Part shown: positions 24,641 to 33,326 of the stretch, piece after piece
Layout: every line of letters begins with the position of its first letter
How positions within the stretch are numbered: position 1 is the stretch's first letter
Assembly: GCF_029962485.1 (NCBI RefSeq)
Contig: NZ_CP073638.1
Span: 3,162,001 to 3,226,000 of the forward strand
Reading direction: 5' to 3'
Length of the DNA: 64,000 nucleotides
From: Burkholderia cepacia
GTDB taxonomy: Bacteria > Pseudomonadota > Gammaproteobacteria > Burkholderiales > Burkholderiaceae
Program-made: the position numbers and the translations under genes
Notes under the pieces: model-generated
The model's database searches: none
What the model saw: only the letters and a program-made list of their open reading frames with translations
Told to the model about the DNA's origin: nothing

Positions 24641-24703
24641 CAGGGAATACCCCGGCTTTATCTTTTTTGTGATTTTGTCATGATGACCTAACATAGTCAT
24701 CAT
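24641..24703 (+). promoter_or_regulatory. Regulon promoter element, copy B
   Basis: Core GGGAATACCC at 24643-24652, T-rich stretch, then TGACCTA at 24684-24690, 31 bases later. Putative -35 TTGTCA at 24675-24680, 17-base spacer and a weak -10 near 24698-24703. GTCATgATGAC (24677-24687) is a perfect odd palindrome over the -35. The terminator stem seen in copies A and D is broken here while the core is kept. ATG of the dioxygenase gene is 88 bases downstream of TGACCTA. Confidence 0.6.
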
Positions 24704-24771
24704 GTTCCACTAAAGGTGCCGGCTGTGATGGATCGCCGCCGGTGGTTGTTGGACGAATCAGGAGATTGACG

Positions 24772-25605
24772 ATGGATGCAGTGACGCGGAAGGCCTTCTT
24801 TGAGAATGGGGCCGTACTTATCGAAGGGGTGCTCAACGAAGAACAACTCGCGCAATGCCGTGCAGCGTTCGACTGGGGGATGGAGAACCCAGGCCCGATG
24901 GCGTCGACACTGCTCGACGGCACTGAGTACAAGTCGCACAACGACAACGCGAATCCGTATGCGAAGGCACGGCTCGACGAACTCGTCGGCACGCTCCCGT
25001 TCGGGCAGTTGTTCGCCGATCTTTGGGGCTCGAAGCACGTGTGGTACTTCGCGGAAGAGCTGTTCATGAAGGGCGGCGGCAAGAGCGCGCGTTCGCCGTG
25101 GCACCAGGACACGTCGTACCTGCCGTGGCAAGGGATGCACTTCGGCAATGCGTGGATCAGCTTCGAGGGCGTGCCGAAGCGCAATGCGCTGGAGATCGTG
25201 CGCGGCTCGCATCGCGGCGTACGCCACGACGGCACCACGTTCCAGAACGCCGAGGATCCGACCGACCCGTTGCACGGCGGCGACGTGTGGCCGCGCCTGC
25301 CGAACATCGAAGCCGAGCGCCGCGCGACGCCGGATGCGTACGACATCCTGTCCTGGGAAACCAAGCCGGGCGACGTGCTGCTGCTCCATCCGGGCGTGCT
25401 GCACGGTGGCGGCGCGGTCGATGCGGCGTTCCCCGATCGCCATACGCTCGTGCTGCGCTTCTTCGGCGACGACGCAGTGTTCAGTCCGCTGCCCGACGAA
25501 AGCCGCTCGGGCTTCACGCCGGCCGGCGTGCTGTTCGTCGAGGAACTCGCCGGGCTGAAGGCTGGCGATCCGTTCCGCGCGCCGTGTTTCCGTCAACTAG
25601 TCTGA
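24772..25605 (+). CDS. Phytanoyl-CoA dioxygenase (PhyH) family oxygenase
   Basis: A 277-residue Fe(II)/2-oxoglutarate-dependent oxygenase. The metal triad is H111-x-D113 (SPWHQDTSYLPW) and His211 (PGVLHGGGAVD); the Arg-rich segment PDRHTLVLRFFGDD would bind 2-oxoglutarate. The start at 24772 has ggaga in front. It would hydroxylate an unactivated carbon of the substrate. It heads the second transcription unit, followed by a RidA protein after 17 bases. Substrates of this family range from acyl-CoAs to free acids and amines, so the name should not be taken literally. Confidence 0.8.
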   Translation: MDAVTRKAFFENGAVLIEGVLNEEQLAQCRAAFDWGMENPGPMASTLLDGTEYKSHNDNANPYAKARLDELVGTLPFGQLFADLWGSKHVWYFAEELFMKGGGKSARSPWHQDTSYLPWQGMHFGNAWISFEGVPKRNALEIVRGSHRGVRHDGTTFQNAEDPTDPLHGGDVWPRLPNIEAERRATPDAYDILSWETKPGDVLLLHPGVLHGGGAVDAAFPDRHTLVLRFFGDDAVFSPLPDESRSGFTPAGVLFVEELAGLKAGDPFRAPCFRQLV

Positions 25606-25622
25606 GCAGGGAGACTTTCATC

Positions 25623-26036
25623 ATGACAGCAACCCCGAAGCGGCAATCGATTGTTCCGTCCGCGTTCCAGCCCTGGTACGAAGCGTACCACTTCTCGCCG
25701 GCGACACGCGTGGGCGACCTGATCTGGGTCTCGGGCCAGGTCGGCCTCGACGCGCAGATGAAGCCGGCCGACGGCGTACAGGCGCAGGCACGGATCGCGT
25801 TCGAGTGCCTGAAGATGATCCTCGAGGAGGCCGGTGCGAGTCTCGCCGACGTCGTCGAGCTCACGACCTTCCACACGGATCTGCAGAGCGAGACCGAGGG
25901 TTTCGCGGCAGTCAAGGACGCGTATTTCCCGAACCGCTATCCATCGTGGACCGCGGTCGGCGTCACGCAGCTGGCGTTGCCGGGACTGTGCGTCGAGATT
26001 CGCGCGGTGGCGGTAGCAGGTTCGGGCAAGGACTGA
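25623..26036 (+). CDS. RidA/YjgF-family enamine/imine deaminase
   Basis: A 137-residue RidA-type protein: LIWVSGQVGLDAQ, EAGASLADVVELTTFHTDLQ, and the terminal PGLCVEIRAVAVAGS containing the Arg of the substrate site. Family members form trimers and hydrolyse enamines and imines to carbonyl plus ammonia. Downstream of amine oxidases this fits removal of the imine product, although the oxidases are periplasmic and this protein is cytoplasmic. It starts 17 bases after the dioxygenase stop. Confidence 0.85.
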   Translation: MTATPKRQSIVPSAFQPWYEAYHFSPATRVGDLIWVSGQVGLDAQMKPADGVQAQARIAFECLKMILEEAGASLADVVELTTFHTDLQSETEGFAAVKDAYFPNRYPSWTAVGVTQLALPGLCVEIRAVAVAGSGKD

Positions 26037-26263
26037 CGGCGGTAGCGGCGGATTTCCGGAGGGACTCGCGTTCTACATGAATCGCAGTCCTGAATGAAAG
26101 ATGAAAGCGAATCACCGAAAGCAATGCGATCGGCAGGCGGCCGGCCGGAACCCGGTCGGCTGCGATCAGGGAGCGACGCAGTCGTCGGCTGACGAAGGCG
26201 ATCGAAGCAAACGCGTTTCGCCCACAACGGGCGAGCGAAGGCGGAGTGGGAAGGAGAACCGTG

Positions 26264-27628
26264 ATGAAGAAGCATCGTTTCTGGGCTGTGTCCGCGATCG
26301 CGGCAGCAGCATGTGTCGCGATCGGCACCGCCGTCGCGGCGGACGACCTGACGCCGGCCGGCGCCGACCGTGCCGCGAGCAAGGACGGCACGGTGCCGGC
26401 CTATGCGGGCAAGCAGCCGCCCGATGCAGGTTGGGAGTGGGGCAAGGTGCGCGGCGATTTCTGGAAGCATCGCAACGAGAAGCCGCTTTATTCGATCGAT
26501 GCGGCCAACGTTGACAAGTACGCGGACAAGCTGTCGCCTGGCCAGGTCGCACTGATCAAGCAGAAGAAGGGCTACAGGATGGATGTCTATCCGTCCCATC
26601 GCGAATGCCAGTTGCCGGACGTCGCCGAGCAGAACTCGAAGGCGAACCTCACCGCCGCCAAGCTGGATTCGACCGGCGAGAACCTCGCATCGGCCGTGTT
26701 GCCGGGCGTGCCGTTCCCGCAACCGAAGAACGGCGTCGAAGCGATCCTGAACTACGAGATGCGCTATCGCGGCGTAGGTGTCGACTGGGCGCAGGTCGCC
26801 ACGGCCATTTCGCCGCGGCCGGGCAGCAGCGAATGGATCGATGCCGTCGGACCGCAGACCCTTTACTTCCCGTCCGCGAAACTCGGCAAGAGCTCACCGC
26901 AGGACGTCGACCAACTGAGCATGGCCGTCTACTTCCAGATGAACTCGCCCGCCGCGCTGGCCGGGCAGGCTTTCGTCCAGCGGCAGTACTTCAACAAGGA
27001 TTCGGAAACCTACTACTACTTCCCGGGCCAGCGGCGCGTGCGACGCATGCCGGCTTATACGCACGATGCGCCGTTGATCGGGTTCGAGAACCAGTACCTG
27101 ATCGACGAGGGGAACATGTTCAACGGCTCGCTCGACCGATTCAACTGGAAGCTGGTCGGCAAGAAGGAAATGATCGTTCCGTACAACGCGTTCGGCATGT
27201 ACAAGTTCAAGAGCAAGCTGCACGATGTCGCGACACCCGACGGCCTTGCTGCCGCGAACCGTCGCTACGAGACGCACCGCGTGTGGGTCGTCGAGGCGAC
27301 CCTCAAGCCGAGCGCACGTCATGTCGCGTCGAAGAAGGTGTTCTATCTCGATGAGGACAGCTGGCTCGCGCTCGTCGGCGAGGACTACGACGCGCAGGGC
27401 AAGTTGTGGAAGGTACGGGAAAGCTACCCGATTCCCGTGTGGGAAATCGGCGGCACCTGCGACAACGAGCCGCTCGCGCAGTACGACATGATCAACGGCC
27501 GCTACGTGTTCGACGCGTCGTCCATCGGTCAGGGCAAGGATATCCGCTGGCTCGAGCAGCCGGACGACCCGCGCTTCAAGTCCGATTTCTACTCGGCGGA
27601 ATCGCTGCGCTCCGTAAGCGAGCGTTGA
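26264..27628 (+). CDS. DUF1329 outer-membrane lipoprotein-sorting-like protein
   Basis: A 454-residue exported protein (signal peptide residues 1-26, ending TAVAAD). Features typical of DUF1329 proteins are LTPAGADRAASKDGTVPAYA near the N-terminus, an ETYYYFPGQRRVRRMPAY motif and a LolA-like half-barrel pattern. It is conserved next to DUF1302, RND and YCF48 proteins in degraders of hydrophobic compounds, where it is thought to take part in transport across the envelope. ATG 26264 is preferred (ggaaggag in front) over GTG 26246. A 227-base gap precedes it, without an obvious promoter. Confidence 0.85.
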   Translation: MKKHRFWAVSAIAAAACVAIGTAVAADDLTPAGADRAASKDGTVPAYAGKQPPDAGWEWGKVRGDFWKHRNEKPLYSIDAANVDKYADKLSPGQVALIKQKKGYRMDVYPSHRECQLPDVAEQNSKANLTAAKLDSTGENLASAVLPGVPFPQPKNGVEAILNYEMRYRGVGVDWAQVATAISPRPGSSEWIDAVGPQTLYFPSAKLGKSSPQDVDQLSMAVYFQMNSPAALAGQAFVQRQYFNKDSETYYYFPGQRRVRRMPAYTHDAPLIGFENQYLIDEGNMFNGSLDRFNWKLVGKKEMIVPYNAFGMYKFKSKLHDVATPDGLAAANRRYETHRVWVVEATLKPSARHVASKKVFYLDEDSWLALVGEDYDAQGKLWKVRESYPIPVWEIGGTCDNEPLAQYDMINGRYVFDASSIGQGKDIRWLEQPDDPRFKSDFYSAESLRSVSER

Positions 27629-27654
27629 CGGGAGTCAACTGACGAACACAAGGA

Positions 27655-27675
27655 CCGGCGCGCGCGACGCGCCGG
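27655..27675 (+). promoter_or_regulatory. GC-only hairpin between DUF1329 and DUF1302 genes
   Basis: CCGGCGCG (27655-27662) and CGCGCCGG (27668-27675) pair perfectly around a 5-base loop. No T-tract follows. It may adjust expression between the two cistrons or protect mRNA ends. Confidence 0.4.
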
Positions 27676-27699
27676 CATTGAACAGGGGAGGAGCGGATC

Positions 27700-29547
27700 A
27701 TGGAACCGGAACGGATAATCAGGAATGCTACGGTATGGATCGCGGTCGCGGGTACGGGTGCTGCGGCGTCTAGCGCCTACGGCTACGATTTCACGATGGG
27801 CAATGGTGACCTGCAGGGCTCGTGGGTGACGAACTTGACGGCCGGCGCCGGTATCCGGACCAAGAACCCGAGCTGTTCGCTCACCGGCGATCCGAATGCA
27901 TTTGGCTGCGGCGCGGCGGCGAACACCAATCAATGGGGCTACGCGGACAACGGCGACCTGAACTACCGGAAAGGCCAGCCGTTCAGCACGTACATCAGCG
28001 CGACCAGCGAGCTGCTGCTGAAGATGCCGAGTGAAGGGCTGAAGTTCATGGTGCGCGGCACTGGCATGTACGACTTCCTTGCCGGCAATACGAACCGCAC
28101 ACCGTTGTCTAGCACGGCCGCTGCGCAGGTGGTGTACAACGCCCAACTGCTTGACCTGTGGGCGCAGAAGGATTTCACGATCGGCGGGCGCAACGCGCAC
28201 GTGCGGCTCGGCAACCAGGTGATCAACTGGGGCGAGAGCATGTTCGCGCAAAGCGGGATCAACGCGACGAACTCGATCGACGTGCAGAAGCTGCTGATTC
28301 CCGGCTCGCAGCTCAAGCAGGCGCTGCTGCCCGCGCCGATGGTGAGCTTCGCTTCAGACCTGTCGCACGGGTTCAGCACCGAGGCCTATTACCAGTTCCA
28401 GTGGAACGGCAACCGCTACCCGCCGGTCGGGTCGTACTGGTCGGTGACGAACGGCTTCGGTCGCGGCGCGGAACCGTTCACGATCAACACGAACAACCTG
28501 AACGTGACCGGCCCGAGCGCGGGCACGATCGCCAACGCAATCGGCGGACCGGGCGCGGCCGGCAACCAGGACACGCTCAACGCGATCAAGAACGGGCTCG
28601 TGAACGGCACGTATGCCGGGCCGCCGTTCAACGACATCGGCCTGCCGAGCACGACGAACCTGCCGGCGAAATACCGGCCGCAGTTCGGCGTGAAGTTCAA
28701 CTACTCGCCGCGCTCGTTCGACGCGAACTTCGCGTTCTACTACCTGAACTACACCGACAAGTCGCCGGTGCTCGCGTCGCTCGCGAACGGGACCGAGCAA
28801 TGGTCGTATCTCGGCCGGCGGCAACTGTTCGGCGTCAGCGCGAACTTCGGGCTCGGACCCTGGGCGATCGGCACCGAGCTGTCGTACCGGCCGCGCGACG
28901 CGGTCGCGCTGTCGAGCTGCTACGGCGCAGGCGGCCCGCTCGACCTGAACACGAACGGCGTGGCCGGCACCGACTGTCAGCAATGGGTCGACAAGAAAAA
29001 ATTCCAGTACGACATCAACGGGCTGCTGGCGCTGACGCGCAGCGAGTATCCGTTCCTGAAGCTGCTCGGCGCCGATTCGGCTGCGCTGACCTGGGAACTG
29101 ACCTGGATCTACTACCCGGGCCTCGGCTCGAACGTGACGCGCACGATCGACGGGCAGACCGTCACGCAGGTGCCGCAGACCGGCTACCTGCCGTGGCTGA
29201 ACAACGGGTCGGCGGCAGGTTACCCGATCGGGATGGGGCAGGGTACGTCGAGTTCGGTCGGCGCGACGATCGATTTCAACTGGACCTATGACGGCTCGTT
29301 GATTCCCGGCTGGCAGGTCACGCCCGGCGTGACGTTCTCCGACGGCCTGTACGGCTATACGCCGACGTTCACCGCGAATTACATGCAGGGTGCGAAGTCC
29401 GTGAACGTCTACGTGCTGTTCAACCAGAACCCGCCGAACTGGCAGGCCGGCATCAACTTCACTGCGTTCTGGGGCGGCCACAACACGGTGGGCCAGCCGT
29501 ACGCGGACCGGAATTTCGTCGGGTTGTTCGTCACGCGGAATTTCTGA
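27700..29547 (+). CDS. DUF1302 outer-membrane porin-like protein
   Basis: A 615-residue exported protein of the DUF1302 family. The leader is MEPERIIRNATVWIAVAGTG, with mature start YGYDFTMGNGDLQGSW; the family's VRLGNQVINWGESMFAQSGI segment is present. The rest alternates like a beta-barrel and ends in a C-terminal aromatic (GLFVTRNF), the outer-membrane insertion signal. Such proteins co-occur with DUF1329 and MMPL transporters in steroid, terpene and hydrocarbon degraders, where an uptake role is presumed. It lies between its usual partners. Confidence 0.85.
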   Translation: MEPERIIRNATVWIAVAGTGAAASSAYGYDFTMGNGDLQGSWVTNLTAGAGIRTKNPSCSLTGDPNAFGCGAAANTNQWGYADNGDLNYRKGQPFSTYISATSELLLKMPSEGLKFMVRGTGMYDFLAGNTNRTPLSSTAAAQVVYNAQLLDLWAQKDFTIGGRNAHVRLGNQVINWGESMFAQSGINATNSIDVQKLLIPGSQLKQALLPAPMVSFASDLSHGFSTEAYYQFQWNGNRYPPVGSYWSVTNGFGRGAEPFTINTNNLNVTGPSAGTIANAIGGPGAAGNQDTLNAIKNGLVNGTYAGPPFNDIGLPSTTNLPAKYRPQFGVKFNYSPRSFDANFAFYYLNYTDKSPVLASLANGTEQWSYLGRRQLFGVSANFGLGPWAIGTELSYRPRDAVALSSCYGAGGPLDLNTNGVAGTDCQQWVDKKKFQYDINGLLALTRSEYPFLKLLGADSAALTWELTWIYYPGLGSNVTRTIDGQTVTQVPQTGYLPWLNNGSAAGYPIGMGQGTSSSVGATIDFNWTYDGSLIPGWQVTPGVTFSDGLYGYTPTFTANYMQGAKSVNVYVLFNQNPPNWQAGINFTAFWGGHNTVGQPYADRNFVGLFVTRNF

Positions 29548-29609
29548 CGACGGCGGGATCGCGGGCGGCGTGCGTCGCGCGTCGCCGCAACACATGAGGG
29601 AGTAAGGTC

Positions 29610-31970
29610 GTGCTCAATCGTCTGGTCAGTCGCCTGGAAAGGCTTTTCTTCGGTCATCGCGCGCTCGTGCTCGTGGCGATCGCGTTGTTCACTGTTGCGA
29701 TGGCTGTGTTCGCCGTGCAACTGCGCATGGATGCCGGTTTCGAAAAGCAGATGCCGATCGGGCACGAGTACATCCGCACGTTCCAGCAATACCGGAACGA
29801 CCTGCTCGGTGCGAACCGGATCACGGTGGTGGTGCGGGCAAAGCAGGGCTCGATCTGGACGCCGGCAGGACTGACGCGGCTGTACAAGGTCACGCAGGCG
29901 GTCACCTACCTGCCGAACGTCGACCGGATCGGCGTGCGGTCGCTGTGGACGCCGAATGCGTTCGTCAACGAGGTGACCAACGAAGGCTTTCGTGCGGAGC
30001 CGATCATTCCCGGCACGATCACGCCGGACCAGCTGACCCCGGAAGGCGTCGCGAAGATCCGCCGCGCGACGACGCTCGGGGGTTATGTCGGCACGCTCGT
30101 GTCGCATGGCGAGGACAGCGCGATGATCACCGCCGAGCTGAATGAGCGCGACAGCGCCGGCAAGGTGCTCGACTACGTCGCCTTCAACCGTTTGCTCGAA
30201 CAGAAGATCCGCCAGCCGTTCGAGGATGCCGGCTACGAGATCCAGATCATCGGCTTCGCCAAGCAGATTGGCGATATCGCGGACGGCGCGACGGCCGTGC
30301 TCGGCTTCTGCGCGGTCGCGTTGCTGCTGACCACGCTCGCGGTGTACTGGTACTGCCATTCGGTGCGCTTCACGGTGTTGCTGATCGCGTGCTCGCTGAC
30401 GTCGCTCGTGTGGCAGTTCGGCACGCTGAAGCTGCTCGGCTTCGGCCTCGATCCGCTCGCGGTGCTGGTGCCGTTCCTCGTGTTCGCGATCGGGGTATCG
30501 CACGGCGTGCAGCAGGTGAACTTCATCGTCCGCGAGATCGCACACGGGCAGAGTTCGTTCGATGCGGCGCGACACAGCTTCAGCGGCCTGCTGATTCCCG
30601 GCGTGCTCGCGCTGATTACCGCGTTCGTGTCGTTCATCACGCTGCTGCTGATTCCGATTCCGATGGTGCGCGAGCTGGCGATCACCGCGTCGCTTGGCGT
30701 CGCGTACAAGATCGTCACGAACCTGATCCTGCTGCCGGTGGCCGCGTCCTGCTTCAACTTCACGAAAACCTATGCGGACAACTCGCTGAAGCGTGCGCAG
30801 CAACGCGCGAAGCCGCTGCGCGTGCTGGCACGGGTGGCCGAGCCGAAGTACGCGGGCATCGCCGTCGTGCTGACGGTGGCGATCTTCGCGCTGGCTGCCT
30901 GGCAAAGCCGCGACCGCGTGATCGGCACACTGCAGCCGGGCGCGCCCGAGTTGCGCGCGGACGCACGCTTCAACCGCGACGCCACGGCGATCGCCGGCAA
31001 CTACGACATGGGCCTCGACTGGCTGACGGTGGCGATCGAATCGAACGGCAAGGCCTGCGACAACCCGGCGGTCGGCCTGTACGAAGACGACTTCTCCGCC
31101 GCGATGCGGACCGAACCCGGCGTCGTCTCGGTGCAGTCGTACTCGGCGATGCTGCGCGCGTACAACCAGGGCTACAACGAGGACTACCCGAAGATGAACG
31201 TCGTGCCGATCGATCCCGAGAACTATGGGGCGGTGTCGGTGGACGTGTCGCGCGTGAAGGGCTACATGAACCGCGACTGCGGGATGACGGCCGTCCATCT
31301 GTTCCTGACCGACCACAAGGCCACGACGATCAACCGCATCCTCGACGACGTGAAGCAGTATCGCGCGTCGCATCCGTTCCCGGGCATCACGGTGCGCCTT
31401 GCGGCGGGCAATGCGGGTGTGCTGGCGGCGACCAACGACGAGGTTGAAAAGAGCGAACTGCCGATGATGCTCTACGTCTATGCGGCGATCCTGATCCTCG
31501 TATTCCTGGCCTACCGCGACTGGCGCGCGATGCTCGCCTGCTGTCTGCCGCTGTCGGTCGCGACCTTCATCGGCTACTGGTTCATGAAAGAGCTGCAGAT
31601 CGGGCTGACGGTCGCGACGTTGCCGGTGATGGTGCTGGCCGTCGGTATCGGCGTCGATTACGCGTTCTACATCTACAACCGGCTGCAGGTGCATCTCGCG
31701 GGCGGGCAGGACATCGTGAAGGCGGTGCAGCACGCGATGCTCGAAGTGGGCGTCGCGACGATCTTCACTGCGATCACGCTGGCGATCGGCGTCGCGACGT
31801 GGAGCTTCTCGGCGCTCAAGTTCCAGGCCGACATGGGCAAGCTGCTCGCATTCATGTTCATCGTGAACCTGGTGATGGCGATGACCGCATTGCCCGCGCT
31901 TGCTTCGCTGCTCGAGCGCTGCTTCCCGCGCCGCAAGCCTGCCCGTGCGCCGGGCCTGTTCAGCCATTGA
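29610..31970 (+). CDS. MMPL/RND-family transporter
   Basis: A 786-residue RND-type transporter with two repeats, each of a large periplasmic loop and about five to six helices: helix 1 ALVLVAIALFTVAMAVFAV, the sterol-sensing-like bundle at ~225-385, and the second bundle at ~620-775. The DPLAVLVPFLVFAIGVSHGV and VMVLAVGIGVDYAFYIYN segments are characteristic of the MMPL/HpnN-like group, which moves lipids and other hydrophobic molecules. GTG start with ggagtaag in front. It sits in the DUF1329-DUF1302-RND-YCF48 order. Confidence 0.88.
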   Translation: MLNRLVSRLERLFFGHRALVLVAIALFTVAMAVFAVQLRMDAGFEKQMPIGHEYIRTFQQYRNDLLGANRITVVVRAKQGSIWTPAGLTRLYKVTQAVTYLPNVDRIGVRSLWTPNAFVNEVTNEGFRAEPIIPGTITPDQLTPEGVAKIRRATTLGGYVGTLVSHGEDSAMITAELNERDSAGKVLDYVAFNRLLEQKIRQPFEDAGYEIQIIGFAKQIGDIADGATAVLGFCAVALLLTTLAVYWYCHSVRFTVLLIACSLTSLVWQFGTLKLLGFGLDPLAVLVPFLVFAIGVSHGVQQVNFIVREIAHGQSSFDAARHSFSGLLIPGVLALITAFVSFITLLLIPIPMVRELAITASLGVAYKIVTNLILLPVAASCFNFTKTYADNSLKRAQQRAKPLRVLARVAEPKYAGIAVVLTVAIFALAAWQSRDRVIGTLQPGAPELRADARFNRDATAIAGNYDMGLDWLTVAIESNGKACDNPAVGLYEDDFSAAMRTEPGVVSVQSYSAMLRAYNQGYNEDYPKMNVVPIDPENYGAVSVDVSRVKGYMNRDCGMTAVHLFLTDHKATTINRILDDVKQYRASHPFPGITVRLAAGNAGVLAATNDEVEKSELPMMLYVYAAILILVFLAYRDWRAMLACCLPLSVATFIGYWFMKELQIGLTVATLPVMVLAVGIGVDYAFYIYNRLQVHLAGGQDIVKAVQHAMLEVGVATIFTAITLAIGVATWSFSALKFQADMGKLLAFMFIVNLVMAMTALPALASLLERCFPRRKPARAPGLFSH

Positions 31971-32001
31971 AGCTTGTGATCATCCTGACGGAGATTCGAT
32001 C

Positions 32002-32283
32002 ATGGTCAAGACGTTAGCTGTTTGCGCCGCACTTTGCATCGCGGCGGCAGCCTTCCCTCGATTTCGTGAAGCGGCCGCGGGCCCGGCCGCGACGGCTCAT
32101 GCGTTCGCGAACGACGCAAGACGCGTCGGTGTGCGCAACACCGCGGTCGACGGAGCGGGCGTCGCACCGTCATCGAACGACGGCAACGCCGAACGGCAGG
32201 CGGCGGTGCCGGGTGCGGGCAGGCCGCCGATCGTTGTGCTCGGCGTAGCGCATGCCGGCTGGTCGGATCTGTTCAACCACTGA
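32002..32283 (+). CDS. Small exported protein resembling the 5' end of the next gene
   Basis: A 93-residue frame with signal peptide MVKTLAVCAALCIAAAAFPR, nearly the same as MIKTLVACAALCAVAAAFAQ of the next gene. The mature part (Ala/Gly/Val-rich) has no recognisable domain. The ribosome site is a modest cggag. It probably arose from duplication of the start of the YCF48 gene followed by divergence. Whether it is expressed is doubtful. Confidence 0.5.
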   Translation: MVKTLAVCAALCIAAAAFPRFREAAAGPAATAHAFANDARRVGVRNTAVDGAGVAPSSNDGNAERQAAVPGAGRPPIVVLGVAHAGWSDLFNH

Positions 32284-32313
32284 TGCCCGCGCACACCACT
32301 ACAGAGACTCACC

Positions 32314-33282
32314 ATGATCAAGACGCTAGTTGCCTGTGCCGCGCTCTGCGCCGTCGCCGCTGCCTTCGCGCAACCGCAGGACGGAACCGTCGCGGCCTGG
32401 GCCGCAAAGCCCGCGCATGCGTGGACCGCACCGACGCACATGATGCTGACCGACGCAGCGCGCGCCGGATCGCGGATCGTCGCGGTCGGCGAGCACGGCA
32501 TCGTGCTGTTGTCGGACGATGACGGCAAATCCTGGCGGCAGGCGCGGCGCGTGCCGGTGTCGGCGACGCTGTCGGCGGTGTCGTTCGCCGATGCGAAGCA
32601 CGGCTGGGCCGTCGGCCAGTGGGGCGCGATTCTGGCGACCGACGACGGCGGCGACACGTGGGTCACGCAGCGGCTCGACACGTCGGTCGACCAGCCGCTG
32701 TTCTCGGTGCTGTTCACGAACGCGCAGGACGGCATCGCGGTCGGGCTGTGGTCGCTGCTGCTGCAGACGCATGACGGCGGCAAGACGTGGGCGCGTACGA
32801 CGCTGCCGAAGCCGCCCGGCGGCGGCAAGGCCGACCGCAACCTGTATCACGTGTTCGCCGACGCCACGCACGCGCTCTACATCGTGTCCGAGCAAGGGAT
32901 GGTGCTCAAGTCGTCCGACGGCGGCGCGAACTGGGCCTATCTGCCGACCGGCGGCAAAGGCACGTTGTGGACGGGCGTCGTGATGCCCGACGGCAGGATC
33001 GTGGTGGGTGGGCTGCTCGGCAGCCTGTTTGAAAGCCGCGACGGCGGCGCGACGTGGGCCGCGCTGAACGTCGGCACGCATAGCTCGATCACCGATCTCG
33101 TCGCGACGGGTGGCGGTCTGGTCGGTGTCGGCCTCGATGGGCTGACGTTCGCGCAGCGCGTCGCGGGCGGCCCGTTCGACGTCGCGCAGCGCGCCGATCG
33201 CGCGACCCTCACTGCCGCGCTGATCGATACGCGCGGCAAGCAGGTGCTGTTTTCGCAGGACGGCGTGCTGGCTGCACCGTGA
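32314..33282 (+). CDS. YCF48/BNR-repeat beta-propeller protein
   Basis: A 322-residue exported protein (signal peptide residues 1-19, AAAFAQ). Repeated blades carry the Asp-box signature: LSDDDGKSWRQ, ATDDGGDTWVT, QTHDGGKTWAR, KSSDGGANWAY and ESRDGGATWAA, five copies about 43 residues apart. This is the YCF48-like (photosystem II assembly factor-like) propeller that regularly accompanies DUF1329/DUF1302/RND genes. It is probably a periplasmic accessory of the transporter. Not a glycosidase despite the BNR name. Confidence 0.88.
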   Translation: MIKTLVACAALCAVAAAFAQPQDGTVAAWAAKPAHAWTAPTHMMLTDAARAGSRIVAVGEHGIVLLSDDDGKSWRQARRVPVSATLSAVSFADAKHGWAVGQWGAILATDDGGDTWVTQRLDTSVDQPLFSVLFTNAQDGIAVGLWSLLLQTHDGGKTWARTTLPKPPGGGKADRNLYHVFADATHALYIVSEQGMVLKSSDGGANWAYLPTGGKGTLWTGVVMPDGRIVVGGLLGSLFESRDGGATWAALNVGTHSSITDLVATGGGLVGVGLDGLTFAQRVAGGPFDVAQRADRATLTAALIDTRGKQVLFSQDGVLAAP

Positions 33283-33326
33283 GTCGAAACAGCTTCAGAT
33301 AAACAAGGAAGGATGGAGCACTTGAA

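Noticed and set aside
28158..29291. Long frames overlapping DUF1302 and other GC-rich genes on both strands
   Set aside because: They are shadow frames caused by high GC3; composition is Arg/Pro/Ala-rich without domains, while the overlapping frame matches a known family.
29409..31967. 852-residue minus-strand frame opposite the RND transporter
   Set aside because: Very rich in Arg, His, Gln and Asp with no hydrophobic core; antisense of a clear membrane transporter.
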